Positions 18,960 to 27,800 of a stretch of DNA of 64,000 bases are shown in pieces. The position numbers and the translations under genes were made by a program. The stretch comes from Microbacteriaceae bacterium (GTDB taxonomy: Bacteria; Actinomycetota; Actinomycetes; Actinomycetales; Microbacteriaceae): positions 1 through 64,000 of the forward strand of contig JAHEGB010000001.1 of NCBI GenBank assembly GCA_024645175.1, given 5' to 3'. The notes beneath the pieces were generated by a model. That model had not been told where the DNA came from, did no database searches, and saw only the letters and a program-made list of their open reading frames with translations. Positions within the stretch are counted from its first letter, which is position 1; the number at the start of each line of letters is the position of its first letter.

Positions 18960-20206
18960 TGCTTTCAGCAATCGACAAAATGAATTTGGTCAAGGCCGCC
19001 TCGAACGAGTTGGCTCAGGCTAGCTCTGCGAAGCGCGCTCAAGTTCTTCACAACATCGCAGCCTTGTTGCTTGAGCGCACTGACGAGATTATCGCTGCTA
19101 ACAACAAAGACATTGAGCGCGGTCAAGCGGCAGACATGACTGTAAGCACTCAAGACCGCATTCGCCTCGATGCAAAACGCATTCGTGCGATTTCGGAGTC
19201 GGTTAGCAAAATCACGACGTTGCCAGACCCGATTGGTGACGTGATTCGCGGCATGACTTTGCCAAATGGTTTGAAGCTAACTCAGGTGCGTGTTCCGCTC
19301 GGAGTCATCGGTGTCATCTATGAGGCTCGCCCTAACGTCACAATCGATATTGCAGTTCTAGCAATCAAGAGCGGCAATGCGGTTGTTTTGCGCGGTGGCC
19401 GTGACGCCCAGAGCAGCAACGAAGTTTTGGTCAAGCTATTGCAAGACGCGCTAGCGATGGCGTCGATTAACTCGGATGCAGTGCACACACTCGATGAATT
19501 CGGTCGCGAAGGTGGCCAAGAGATGATGAAAGCCGTCGGTCTAATCGACGTTCTGATTCCTCGCGGTGGCGCTGGCTTGATTCAGGCCGTTGTCACCGAA
19601 TCAAAGGTTCCGGTAATTCAAACAGGTGACGGCGTCGTTCACATCTTTGTCGATGAAACTGCTCGACTCGACTGGGCCGTCGAAATTCTGCACAACGCAA
19701 AGGTTCAGCGCCCAAGCGTTTGCAATGCCGTTGAAACCTTGCTTATTCACGAAAGGGCTGCCGAGCGAATCTTGCCTGAGGTGCTAAATCGACTCTCGGC
19801 GTCGAACGTTGTCATTCACGGCGATGATCAGACCCAGCGCTTGTTTGCCGGTGCCGTCGCAGCCACCGAAGAAGACTGGAAGACCGAGTACCACGACCTC
19901 GATTTGGCGGTCAAAGTTGTCGCAGATCTCGACGAGGCCCTTGCGCACATTGCCAAGTATGGAACCAAGCACACTGAGTCGATCATTACCGAGAACGTTG
20001 AGAATGCCGAGCGCTTCTTGGCCGAGGTTGACGCCTCAACCGTCATGGTCAACGCCTCAACCCGTTTCACCGACGGGGGAGAGTTCGGCTTCGGAGCCGA
20101 GGTCGGAATCTCGACTCAAAAGTTGCACGCCCGCGGCCCGATGGGCATTCTCGAGCTAACTAGCACCAAATGGTTGGTTCGTGGGGCCGGTCAAACCCGC
20201 GCCTAA
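18959..20206 (+). CDS. proA: Glutamate-5-semialdehyde dehydrogenase (gamma-glutamyl phosphate reductase)
   Basis: Second proline step: NADPH reduction of glutamyl phosphate. The catalytic cysteine is in QRPSVCNAVETL near residue 253. VPLGVIGVIYEARPNVT and TEFGFGAEVGIST-like segments (GEFGFGAEVGIST here) are diagnostic. Length (415 aa) is normal. proC is not in the window. Confidence 0.97.
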   Translation: MLSAIDKMNLVKAASNELAQASSAKRAQVLHNIAALLLERTDEIIAANNKDIERGQAADMTVSTQDRIRLDAKRIRAISESVSKITTLPDPIGDVIRGMTLPNGLKLTQVRVPLGVIGVIYEARPNVTIDIAVLAIKSGNAVVLRGGRDAQSSNEVLVKLLQDALAMASINSDAVHTLDEFGREGGQEMMKAVGLIDVLIPRGGAGLIQAVVTESKVPVIQTGDGVVHIFVDETARLDWAVEILHNAKVQRPSVCNAVETLLIHERAAERILPEVLNRLSASNVVIHGDDQTQRLFAGAVAATEEDWKTEYHDLDLAVKVVADLDEALAHIAKYGTKHTESIITENVENAERFLAEVDASTVMVNASTRFTDGGEFGFGAEVGISTQKLHARGPMGILELTSTKWLVRGAGQTRA

Positions 20207-20238
20207 GGTAGTCTTGACTCGAAGTCTTTAGGAGAAAA

Positions 20239-20409
20239 ATGTTCAAGCAGATGGCAGAAGAAGCCGCGGTTCAGTTGCCTTTTCCTGGCGTAGTCTTTGG
20301 CCTAATTGCCATGGGTGTATTCATTTTGCTAGGCGTTGTGACCTGGAGCTACCGCGACGTAGCTAACCGCCACGACCACAAGCAGAGCAACTCAGAAGGT
20401 CACCACTAA
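20239..20409 (+). CDS. Small single-pass membrane protein, 56 aa, function unknown
   Basis: This ORF is below the track's length limit but is well supported. The ATG at 20239 has AGGAG at ideal spacing, and it fills the gap between proA and nadD. The protein starts MFKQMAEEAAVQ, has one hydrophobic helix (about residues 17-36), and ends with a His-rich polar tail (RHDHKQSNSEGHH). I recall similar small proteins at this site in related actinobacteria, which should be checked. The His tail could bind metal but nothing proves it. No function is proposed. Confidence 0.7.
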   Translation: MFKQMAEEAAVQLPFPGVVFGLIAMGVFILLGVVTWSYRDVANRHDHKQSNSEGHH

Positions 20410-20433
20410 GCCCTTTCGGCGATATAGGTTTTT

Positions 20434-21027
20434 ATGGCCAAACTTCGACTGGGTGTAATGGGTGGAACCTTCGACCCTATTCACCACGGACACTTGGTTG
20501 CGGCCAGTGAAGTCGCTGCCGCATTAAACCTCGATCAGGTTATTTTTGTGCCGACTGGTGAGCCTTGGCAAAAAACTCAGGTCACCAACTCTGAAGATCG
20601 CTATCTGATGACGGTTATTGCCACTGCTTCTAACCCGCGATTCAACGTCAGCCGAGTCGACATCGACCGCGATGGTCCGACATACACGGTTGACACCCTT
20701 CGCGACATCCAAGCTGCTTACCCAGACGCAGATTTGTTCTTTATTACCGGTGCCGATGCAATCACCCAGATTCTTGCCTGGAAAGACGTCGATCAACTTT
20801 GGGGTTCAGCAAAGTTCGTAGCGGTAACCCGCCCTGGTCACGCGATGAAGCTACCCGAGACTGCACCGGCTGGAGCGATCGAAGTTCTAGAAGTTCCGGC
20901 GCTTTCAATTTCTTCGACAGACATTCGTCAGCGCTCTGCAAACCAAGAGCCAGTTTGGTATTTGGTTCCTGATGGCGTCGTTCAATACATCAACAAACAC
21001 AAGCTTTATCGAGGTTCGAATGGCTAG
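20434..21027 (+). CDS. nadD: Nicotinate-nucleotide adenylyltransferase
   Basis: Makes deamido-NAD from nicotinate mononucleotide and ATP. The nucleotidyltransferase motif [12 protein letters not shown] is at residues 9-20 and [10 protein letters not shown] near residue 160 is the second substrate-binding motif. Length is 197 aa. The last codons overlap the start of the next gene by 8 nt. Confidence 0.96.
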   Translation: MAKLRLGVMGGTFDPIHHGHLVAASEVAAALNLDQVIFVPTGEPWQKTQVTNSEDRYLMTVIATASNPRFNVSRVDIDRDGPTYTVDTLRDIQAAYPDADLFFITGADAITQILAWKDVDQLWGSAKFVAVTRPGHAMKLPETAPAGAIEVLEVPALSISSTDIRQRSANQEPVWYLVPDGVVQYINKHKLYRGSNG

Positions 21028-21958
21028 CGCATTCTTCGATCCAGACGATTTCGAAATTCCGGCTCCGGTTGCGGCTCCAGTCGATGTGCAACCGGTGACC
21101 ACCAAGGTTCAAGAAGACAAGCCAAAGTTCTTCGATTTGAAGCCGGTTGCTCCAGCGCCTTCGATTGCGGTAGCGACGTTGGCAACGCCAGAGCCAGTGG
21201 CTGAGTCAGTTGCAGCCCCAGTCGCAGAGCCGATTCGAATGCCTGAGCCACTGAGCTTGCCAACTGAGTTTCCGGCTTTCGAGGCACCTGATGGCTTCAG
21301 CGTCGACCTAAGCGACCTCGCAATCGGCAGCAGCGAACCGCTAACTCGCAGGCAGCTGCGAGAGTTGCAGCGACTAACTGGTAGCGATGATATTGCTGCA
21401 GCGGTTGAGCCTGCAATCGAAACAGAGCTTCCGTATGAGGGCGACCTCGCTGAGCAGTTGCCTGACCTTGAGCCGACAGACTTCGAAGTCGCGACCGCGA
21501 CGTCTGACGACTTTAGTTACCTGAACAACCAGGTCGAATCTATGTTCGATGTTTCACCTGGATTAGTCGTCGAGCCAACCACGAACTCGATCATGATTGA
21601 TCAGGTTCAAGATCTAACCAACTACACAGCAACAATTAGCGAAACCGGCGAAATCTTGACCACCGGTGCAATTCAGTTGCCGATTGAACTAACCGACAAC
21701 AGCACAGGTGAGATTCAGATTATTCAAGAGGCAGCAGCCCTCGATTCAGCCATCCAAGTTGATAACGCCACTGGTTTTATCAACACAATCGCACCAATGC
21801 GCGTGACCGGTGTGGTCAACGCAGTTTCAAAGTTCAAAGTAATTCCAACAAATCTCAAGCGCGGAAGCAGCCACCCATATTTGGTATTGGCAGCTGCAAT
21901 CGGCATGGTCGCACTCGGCTCGCTTGTCGTCGCAGCTTTCTGGCTCAAAATCATTTAG
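21020..21958 (+). CDS. Uncharacterised membrane-anchored protein
   Basis: I do not recognise a domain. From ATG 21020 (behind GAGG, overlapping nadD) it has 312 residues: an acidic, Pro/Ala/Val-rich region of about 90 residues, a segment with TRRQLRELQ near 110, a long acidic stretch rich in Thr, Ile and Asp, and one C-terminal membrane helix ([23 protein letters not shown]) ending KII. This is the layout of a tail-anchored protein with most of its mass in the cytoplasm. The track start at 20972 lies inside nadD and is less likely. It sits between nadD and rsfS. Confidence 0.75.
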   Translation: MASAFFDPDDFEIPAPVAAPVDVQPVTTKVQEDKPKFFDLKPVAPAPSIAVATLATPEPVAESVAAPVAEPIRMPEPLSLPTEFPAFEAPDGFSVDLSDLAIGSSEPLTRRQLRELQRLTGSDDIAAAVEPAIETELPYEGDLAEQLPDLEPTDFEVATATSDDFSYLNNQVESMFDVSPGLVVEPTTNSIMIDQVQDLTNYTATISETGEILTTGAIQLPIELTDNSTGEIQIIQEAAALDSAIQVDNATGFINTIAPMRVTGVVNAVSKFKVIPTNLKRGSSHPYLVLAAAIGMVALGSLVVAAFWLKII

Positions 21959-21964
21959 GAAAAA

Positions 21965-22330
21965 TTGACCGCTACAGCAACCGCAATCAAGCTCACCAAC
22001 ATCGCTGCAAATGCAGCAGCAGACAAGATCGCCGAGAACATCGTTGCGCTTGATGTTTCAGAGCTCATGCCACTCACCGATATCTTTCTGCTCGCATCTG
22101 GTCGCAACGAGCGCCAGGTCGCATCGATTGCAGATGAGATTCAAGACAAGATGCTCGAAGCCGGTCACAAGACTCTTCGTCGCGAGGGCAAAGAATTGGG
22201 CCGCTGGATTCTTCTCGACTTTGGCGATGTTGTTTGTCACGTGATGCACGAAGAAGACCGCATGTATTACTCGCTAGAGCGTCTCTGGAAAGATTCGCCT
22301 GTCATCAAACTCGACATTCCGACAACCTAA
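21965..22330 (+). CDS. rsfS: Ribosomal silencing factor RsfS
   Basis: Binds L14 on the large subunit and blocks subunit joining when nutrients are low. The DUF143 signature is clear: LMPLTDIFLLASGRNERQV, then GRWILLDFGDVVCHVMHEEDRMYYSLERLW. Length is 121 aa. It starts with TTG at 21965 behind AGGA. It ends the obgE-rsfS gene run, with tRNA-Ala 31 nt downstream. Confidence 0.96.
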   Translation: MTATATAIKLTNIAANAAADKIAENIVALDVSELMPLTDIFLLASGRNERQVASIADEIQDKMLEAGHKTLRREGKELGRWILLDFGDVVCHVMHEEDRMYYSLERLWKDSPVIKLDIPTT

Positions 22331-22361
22331 AACTGTTATAAACTTAGGGCTAGCAACGAAT

Positions 22362-22434
22362 GGGCCTATGGCGCAGCTGGTAGCGCACCTGCATGGCATG
22401 CAGGGGGTCAGGGGTTCAAATCCCCTTAGGTCCA
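22362..22434 (+). tRNA. tRNA-Ala (anticodon GGC)
   Basis: A 73-nt cloverleaf folds by eye. The acceptor stem is GGGCCTA/TAGGTCC with the G3:U70 wobble pair that identifies alanine tRNAs, A73 is the discriminator, the anticodon stem CCTGC/GCAGG holds loop ATGGCAT (anticodon GGC), and the T loop is TTCAAAT. CCA is not encoded. A TATAAA -10-like box lies at 22337-22342. Confidence 0.96.
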
Positions 22435-22443
22435 CAGATATTC

Positions 22444-22476
22444 AAGAAAACCGCCTGATGGGCGGTTTTCTTTTTT
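22444..22476 (+). terminator. Rho-independent terminator after tRNA-Ala
   Basis: AAGAAAACCGCC and GGCGGTTTTCTT form a perfect 12-bp stem around a 5-nt loop, followed by six T residues. The A-rich left arm gives a T run on the other strand, so it can also end the DUF167 gene, whose stop codon falls in the T tract. Confidence 0.93.
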
Positions 22477-22699
22477 AAACCTCAACTCGCAGGCGTTTGA
22501 TGCGCGAGGTGAAGCCCGATTCGATTTCTACGTTGGCTTTGCGAGTGCCAAAGTGCTTGGCTACCACCTCAATGAGCGCGGTGTTGGCTGCACCATCAAC
22601 GGCTCGCTGCTTGAGAAAGACTGTTAGCGATCCGTCTTCATTTGTTTCGACCAGAGGTCCTTTGGTTGAGCCAGGCTTGACCGTCACATTGATTCGCAC
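22475..22699 (-). CDS. DUF167 (YggU) family protein
   Basis: A 74-residue protein of the DUF167/YggU family, whose function is unknown. Diagnostic features are the start MRINVTVKPGSTKG and the middle AVDGAANTALIEVVAKHFG. It starts with GTG at 22699. TAGATT lies 6 nt before the GTG, and its hexamer overlaps the deoC -10 on the other strand. It is convergent with the tRNA and shares its terminator. Confidence 0.85.
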   Translation of the reverse strand: MRINVTVKPGSTKGPLVETNEDGSLTVFLKQRAVDGAANTALIEVVAKHFGTRKANVEIESGFTSRIKRLRVEV

Positions 22700-22705
22700 A
22701 AATCA

Positions 22706-22711
22706 AATCTA
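22706..22711 (-). promoter_or_regulatory. -10 hexamer of the DUF167 gene, leaderless-type start
   Basis: On the minus strand TAGATT, 6 nt, GTG. It shares the bases TA with the deoC -10 on the opposite strand; the 22 bp between the two start codons hold both elements. Confidence 0.45.
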
Positions 22712-22715
22712 GACT
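22710..22715 (+). promoter_or_regulatory. -10 hexamer of deoC, leaderless-type start
   Basis: TAGACT, 6 nt, ATG, with no Shine-Dalgarno. TTGATT at 22689-22694 could be a -35, but the 15-nt spacer is short. Confidence 0.45.
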
Positions 22716-22721
22716 GAAGAC

Positions 22722-23417
22722 ATGACTGCAACCTATCGTGGCTACACCTTCGAACAAATCGCCAAGACCCTAGATCACTCTGTGCTTAAGCCAGAGGTCA
22801 GGCGCGCCGACATTGAGGCCGGTGCGGCGATTGCCGCCAAATATTCCACGGCGAGTTACTGCGTTCAGGGCGTGAATATCGCTCAGGCCGCAAAGTTGCT
22901 CGAAGGCAGCGGTGTTCCGGTTTGTGCAACCGTTGGGTTTCCGCATGGGGCAATCACAACAGCCGCAAAGGCTTTTGAAGCGGCCGAGGCAACCAAGAAT
23001 GGCGCTAGCGAAGTTGACATGGTCATCAACGTTGGCGGGCTAATCGGCGGCGATGACGAGCTTGTGCTCGAAGACATCCGTGCAGTGGCAAATGCGGCTC
23101 ACGCCGGTGGAGCGCACCTCAAGGTGATTCTCGAAACCGCCCTGCTGACCGCCGAGCAGATCGTTCGAGGCTGCGAGTTGGCAGAGCAAGCCGGCGCAGA
23201 CTTCGTAAAGACTTCGACCGGCTTTTCGACAGCAGGTGCAACGCTCGAAAACATTCGCCTAATGAAGGCCACGGTTGGCGATCGTCTTCGCGTGAAGGCA
23301 AGCGGAGGAGTGCGAACGGTCGACCAGGTGATTGATTTCATCGAAGCCGGGGTCAGTCGCTGTGGCACTTCAAATGCTGAGGCCATTTTGCTCGAATTCA
23401 ACGCAAAGGCTGAATAG
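22722..23417 (+). CDS. deoC: Deoxyribose-phosphate aldolase
   Basis: Cleaves 2-deoxyribose 5-phosphate to glyceraldehyde 3-phosphate and acetaldehyde. The TIM-barrel family signature is clear: LDHSVLKPE near the start, the Schiff-base lysine in DFVKTSTGFS near residue 163, and the phosphate-binding KASGGVRT. Length is 231 aa. No other nucleoside catabolic gene is adjacent. Confidence 0.96.
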   Translation: MTATYRGYTFEQIAKTLDHSVLKPEVRRADIEAGAAIAAKYSTASYCVQGVNIAQAAKLLEGSGVPVCATVGFPHGAITTAAKAFEAAEATKNGASEVDMVINVGGLIGGDDELVLEDIRAVANAAHAGGAHLKVILETALLTAEQIVRGCELAEQAGADFVKTSTGFSTAGATLENIRLMKATVGDRLRVKASGGVRTVDQVIDFIEAGVSRCGTSNAEAILLEFNAKAE

Positions 23418-23461
23418 CCGGAGTTCTTGTCTTTTTTGTCAAGGGGTGCTTTACTTAAGTC

Positions 23462-24241
23462 ATGAACGCAACCCTGCCAAGTCTCTACCTTTCGCACGGC
23501 GCACCGCCGCTGCTTGATGACGAGCTCTGGATGAACCAGCTCGCCGCCTGGTCGGGCGAGATAGCAAAACCGAAGGCGATTTTGATCGTGAGCGCTCACT
23601 GGGAGAGCGCACCGATTTCGATTTCGGCAACAGCGGCCAAGACTCCGCTGATTTATGACTTCGGCGGTTTTTCACCGCGTTTCTACAACATGAAATATGA
23701 GACCCCAGATGCCTCGTGGCTTGGCGAAATGGTCGCCAAACTCATGCCAGACACCGAACCTTTGCACCAGCATCCGAGTCGCGGGTTAGACCACGGTGCT
23801 TGGGTTCCGCTAAAGGTCATGTATCCAGATGCAGACATTCCGGTCGTTCAGTTGAGCATGCCAACCAGTGACCCGGTCAAGTTGATTGAACTTGGTCGTC
23901 GACTTCGCCCGCTTCGCGAGCATGGTGTCTTGATCATTGGTTCTGGCTTCATGACTCACGGCTTGCCATTCATTCGTGACTGGCGCACAGATGCGGCTGC
24001 ACCAGGTTGGTCTGCCGAGTTCGACGCTTGGGCAAAAGAGGCGCTTGACCGTGGCGACATTGAGAGTCTCATCAACTACAAGTCGCTCGCTCCTGGAATG
24101 CCATATGCGCACCCAACCGTCGAGCACTTCTCTCCGCTGTTCGTCACTCTCGGTGCATCGCTAGATCCAGAGCAAGCTGTTGAAACCAAGATCGATGGCT
24201 ATTTCATGGGGCTCGCCAAGAGATCATTTCAGGTGGCCTAG
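23462..24241 (+). CDS. DODA-type (LigB family) extradiol ring-opening dioxygenase
   Basis: Resembles 4,5-DOPA extradiol dioxygenase/YgiD, a class III iron or zinc enzyme that opens catechol rings. The motif LYLSHGAPP near the start, VSAHWES near residue 42 and GLDHGAWVPL near residue 108 supply metal-binding histidines. Length is 259 aa. The natural substrate is unknown. Its stop overlaps by 1 nt the GTG of an MhqD-like esterase, so the two are likely co-translated and may act on the same compounds. Confidence 0.87.
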   Translation: MNATLPSLYLSHGAPPLLDDELWMNQLAAWSGEIAKPKAILIVSAHWESAPISISATAAKTPLIYDFGGFSPRFYNMKYETPDASWLGEMVAKLMPDTEPLHQHPSRGLDHGAWVPLKVMYPDADIPVVQLSMPTSDPVKLIELGRRLRPLREHGVLIIGSGFMTHGLPFIRDWRTDAAAPGWSAEFDAWAKEALDRGDIESLINYKSLAPGMPYAHPTVEHFSPLFVTLGASLDPEQAVETKIDGYFMGLAKRSFQVA

Positions 24242-24882
24242 TGGCAATCAACGGTCGTGACCTGAGCCGCCCGCACGTATGGCGACCGAGCGACAACCCA
24301 GAATCAGTGAAGACGCTTTTGCTTCTGCACGGATCTGGCGCTGACGAACACGACCTGCTGTCACTTGGCAAAGCAATCGACCCGACTGCCAACTTGCTTT
24401 CACCGCGAGGTTTGGTGAGAGTCGACGGCGCAAACCGTTTCTTTATGCTTCTCGCCGAGAACGCATATGACGAAGACGAAGTTATTCATAACTCTTCTGA
24501 GCTTGCAGATTTCTTGTGGGCAGCCTCTGGCGAATACGGTTTCGATGCAAACAACGTGTATGCGGTTGGTTTTTCGAATGGAGCCAACGCTGCTCACTCG
24601 TTGTTGCTCCTTCAGCCAGATAGCCTCGCGGGCGTTGTGGCTTTCGGCACCAATAAAGTTTTCGAGAAGACCCCGTTCAAGCGCTCAGCGCCAAATCTGG
24701 CTGGCAAGCGCGTTTGGGTAGCCAACGGCGCTGCCGACCTTTATTCGCCTTCAGATCGGGTTGAGGCGCTTGTTGCAGAGCTTCAAGAGCTCGGTGCCGA
24801 GGTGCACTATTCGCTGCATCCCGGTGGCCACACCATTTCGCACGAACAGGTCAGGGCCATCGCAGAGCAGCTGGCCGGCTAA
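24241..24882 (+). CDS. Alpha/beta hydrolase, phospholipase/carboxylesterase family (MhqD-like)
   Basis: A 213-residue serine hydrolase. LLLHGSGADEHDLL gives the oxyanion region, GFSNGA near residue 110 holds the nucleophile, and PGGHTIS near the end holds the histidine. The stretch LLSPRGLVRVDGANRFF is close to the MhqD type, known in Bacillus subtilis from the response to quinones, where such hydrolases accompany ring-cleaving dioxygenases. It starts with GTG, overlapping the dioxygenase gene by 1 nt. A role in catechol or quinone detoxification is inference. It is convergent with dnaE2, with 3 nt between. Confidence 0.85.
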   Translation: MAINGRDLSRPHVWRPSDNPESVKTLLLLHGSGADEHDLLSLGKAIDPTANLLSPRGLVRVDGANRFFMLLAENAYDEDEVIHNSSELADFLWAASGEYGFDANNVYAVGFSNGANAAHSLLLLQPDSLAGVVAFGTNKVFEKTPFKRSAPNLAGKRVWVANGAADLYSPSDRVEALVAELQELGAEVHYSLHPGGHTISHEQVRAIAEQLAG

Positions 24883-24885
24883 CCT

Positions 24886-27800
24886 CTAGCCCGCTTGTTT
24901 CTGCTGCCACTGGCTAAATAGTTCTCGAAGATCCCAAGCGTTTTCGGCCATTATCGAAACACCTCGCACACCGGTGCGTCTGGTCTTGCCAGAAATCAAC
25001 AGCAGCTTGGTGTTGAACAGAATGTGACTGCAACGCTTTTGCGCCTCATCGAAGAAGGTGCTGTCGCTGCATCCGCTGCCATCGTCGAGGCTAACGAACA
25101 CCACTCGCTTGCCAGAACGCATTGGCGGGGTTTGCGTAGCAACACGGATGCCGGCAACAAGCACGTCTGTCTTGCTTCGCAACCCGACCAGCTCATCGCT
25201 TCGCATCACACCCATTTCGTCGAGCATAGGTCGATATTGTTCGAGGGCATGTTCGGTGTAATCGAGACCGAGAATCTGCAACTCGGCCTCAACCTTTTCT
25301 GCGTTGCTCGGTTCGGGCAACCCGACCGGCAGGTCTTTGAAATCGAAATCGAACATCGGTTGGTTCGGGTCGAGATATTTGCGATTCTTGCTCGCGTTGA
25401 GTTGTCGAACTCGAGCGAGCACATCGCCTCGTGTGTGCATCGGGCCAAAGTCACCAAGTCGCAATTCGTCTAGACCGCCAACCTGGGCGATTCGTTCGAA
25501 CGTGCGACGGCTCGGCTTCGCGCGCATGTAGAAATCGCCAACATCGCTGAAAGGTCGTTCGCTCAAAATTCTGCTGACCTCTGCCTCGCTGATGCCTGCG
25601 ATCTCGTGAATCGCCAACCGCACGGCGAGCCCGTTTTCTGTTTTCTCAACCAGAAACTCATCTGTCGATTTGTTTACGTCGACCGGCAAGATTCTTATGC
25701 CAAGCCTTCTGGCCTCTGCCATTAGCAATCGCTTCGGATACATTCCCGGATCGTGTGTGAACAGACCGGCCATGAACTCAACGGGGTAGTGGGTCTTCAA
25801 CCATGCGCTCTGATAGGTCGGCAGTGCGAACGCCGCCCCGTGAGCCTTGCAGAAGCCGAAGCTGCTGAAGCCCTCGAGAATATCCCAGACTCGCTGAATC
25901 ACGGCAGCGGGATAGCCGCGCTCTTTTGTGGCCTGCCTAAAGAACTGCTCGATCTTTGGTTTTGCCCGCGGGTCTTCTAGAGAGCGGCGAAGCTCGTCTG
26001 CCCTTGCCAGGCTGCAGCCGGTCATCACGTTCAAAATGCGAAGCACGTGTTCGTGAAAGATGACCACGCCGAAGCTTTCTCGCAGAATCGGCTCGAGGTC
26101 TTTGTGAATGAAGTCGGCGGTTGCGAATCCGTGTCTGCCGTCTAGGTAGGGGGCAATCATGTTGCCCTTCATCGGCCCAGGTCTGAACAGCGAAATTTGA
26201 ATGGTCAGGTCGTTGAACTCGGTCGGTTGATGTTTGCCGGTTAGTTCGCGCTGACCGGGGCTCTCGATTTGAAAAATGCCGAGCGTGTTTGTGCTGCGAA
26301 TGGTTTTGAAGGTTTCATCGTCTGCTCTGTCGATGCCGTCGAGGTCGAGAGTCTCGCCGCGCACGCGAGAGATTTCGCGAACCGCATATGCCATTGCGCT
26401 CTGCATGCGAACACCGAGCACGTCGAGTTTGAGCATTCCCATTGGGTCCATGTCGTCTTTGTCGAACTGGCTCATTGGCAGACCCATGCCGCTCTGCTCG
26501 ATTGAGGTCATTCGCAGCAGATTCGAATCGCCGAGAATCACACCGCACGGATGCATCGAGATGTGTCGCGGCAATCGATTGAGTCGCTCGGTGATGTCGA
26601 CAAGCAGATTCATCTTGCGGTCGCTCTCGAGGGCCGCTGCGATTTCGCCGAGCTCGGGTTTGCTGCCGACCGCATTTCGAAAACTGCCGGCGCTGAGTCG
26701 CCAAACGCTCTTGGCAATCTGATCTATTTCGTCGTCTTCGATGCCGAGCGCGAGGCCGCTGTCGCGCACTGCGCCTCTACCGCGATAGGTGCTCTGCATC
26801 GAGAGCAGAGTGACTCGGTTGCTGCCGTAGCGCCTGAAGATGCTTCGGTAGATGTCGTGCCTTCTGGCCGACTCAACGTCGATGTCGATGTCTGGCAGGC
26901 TCGAACGCTCGGTGCTCAAGAATCGCTCGAACAGCAGGTCGTGTTCAATTGGGTCGACACCACTGATGCCGAGCAGGTAGTTGACGAGCGAGCCGGCGCC
27001 AGAGCCGCGGGCAGCAATGCGAATGTTCATGTCTCGAATCATTTGGGCAACATCGGCAACGGTCAAAAAGTATGTCGCGAATTCGAGCTTGTTGATTGTG
27101 ATCAGCTCTTGGTTCAATCGCTTGCGCACCTTGGCTAGAGTTGCCTCGCTTGCCCCCGGATAGCGCCAGTGCATGCCGGTCTCGGCCTTTTGCCACAGCA
27201 CCTCAAAGGGGTTGCCGTCGATGCCGAGCGCTGACTTCTCGGGGGTTTTGGGCTTGCCCCAGCCGCAATCGCTTGTTGGATCAAGGCGACAGCGGTCGGC
27301 AAGCAGTGCGGTGTCGCGAAGCAGTCGGTTCGCACGTTCGTTGTCTTCGCAGATCTCCTCTGCAAGAGATTGCATCATTGCCGTTGGCTTTAGCCACGCC
27401 TGGGCGTTCGGTTGCACCTGAAAGAATCCGAGTGGTTCTAAAAATCTTGCCGAGTCTAGAACGTCTGCCGTGAGCGCATCGTCTGGTGTCAGGTAGCGAA
27501 CCGAGTTGGTCAGAATCGCGGGCAATTTTGCGGCATCTGCAAGTTGCAACATGCGGTTCGCCTGAAGCACCGATGAGTCTGTGCCCGGCTCGGTGAGCAG
27601 ACTGCTGACTTCGATTGCGAGTGAATTCGGAATCGCAAACAGTTCTTGCCACGGAGCAAGCAGTGCGATTGCTTCATCGCGTGAACCGCGCAATACAGAT
27701 CTACCAACGTCACTATCGCTTCCGAGAAGCAGGGTGCAAGCACCGATGTTCTCGCCAATCAGTTTGGCTAGCTCGCCGCGGCGAATCGAAACGCTTTCGC

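Noticed and set aside
26551-27138. 195-aa plus-strand ORF inside dnaE2
   Set aside because: Antisense to the polymerase domain; no start signal and no recognisable protein features.
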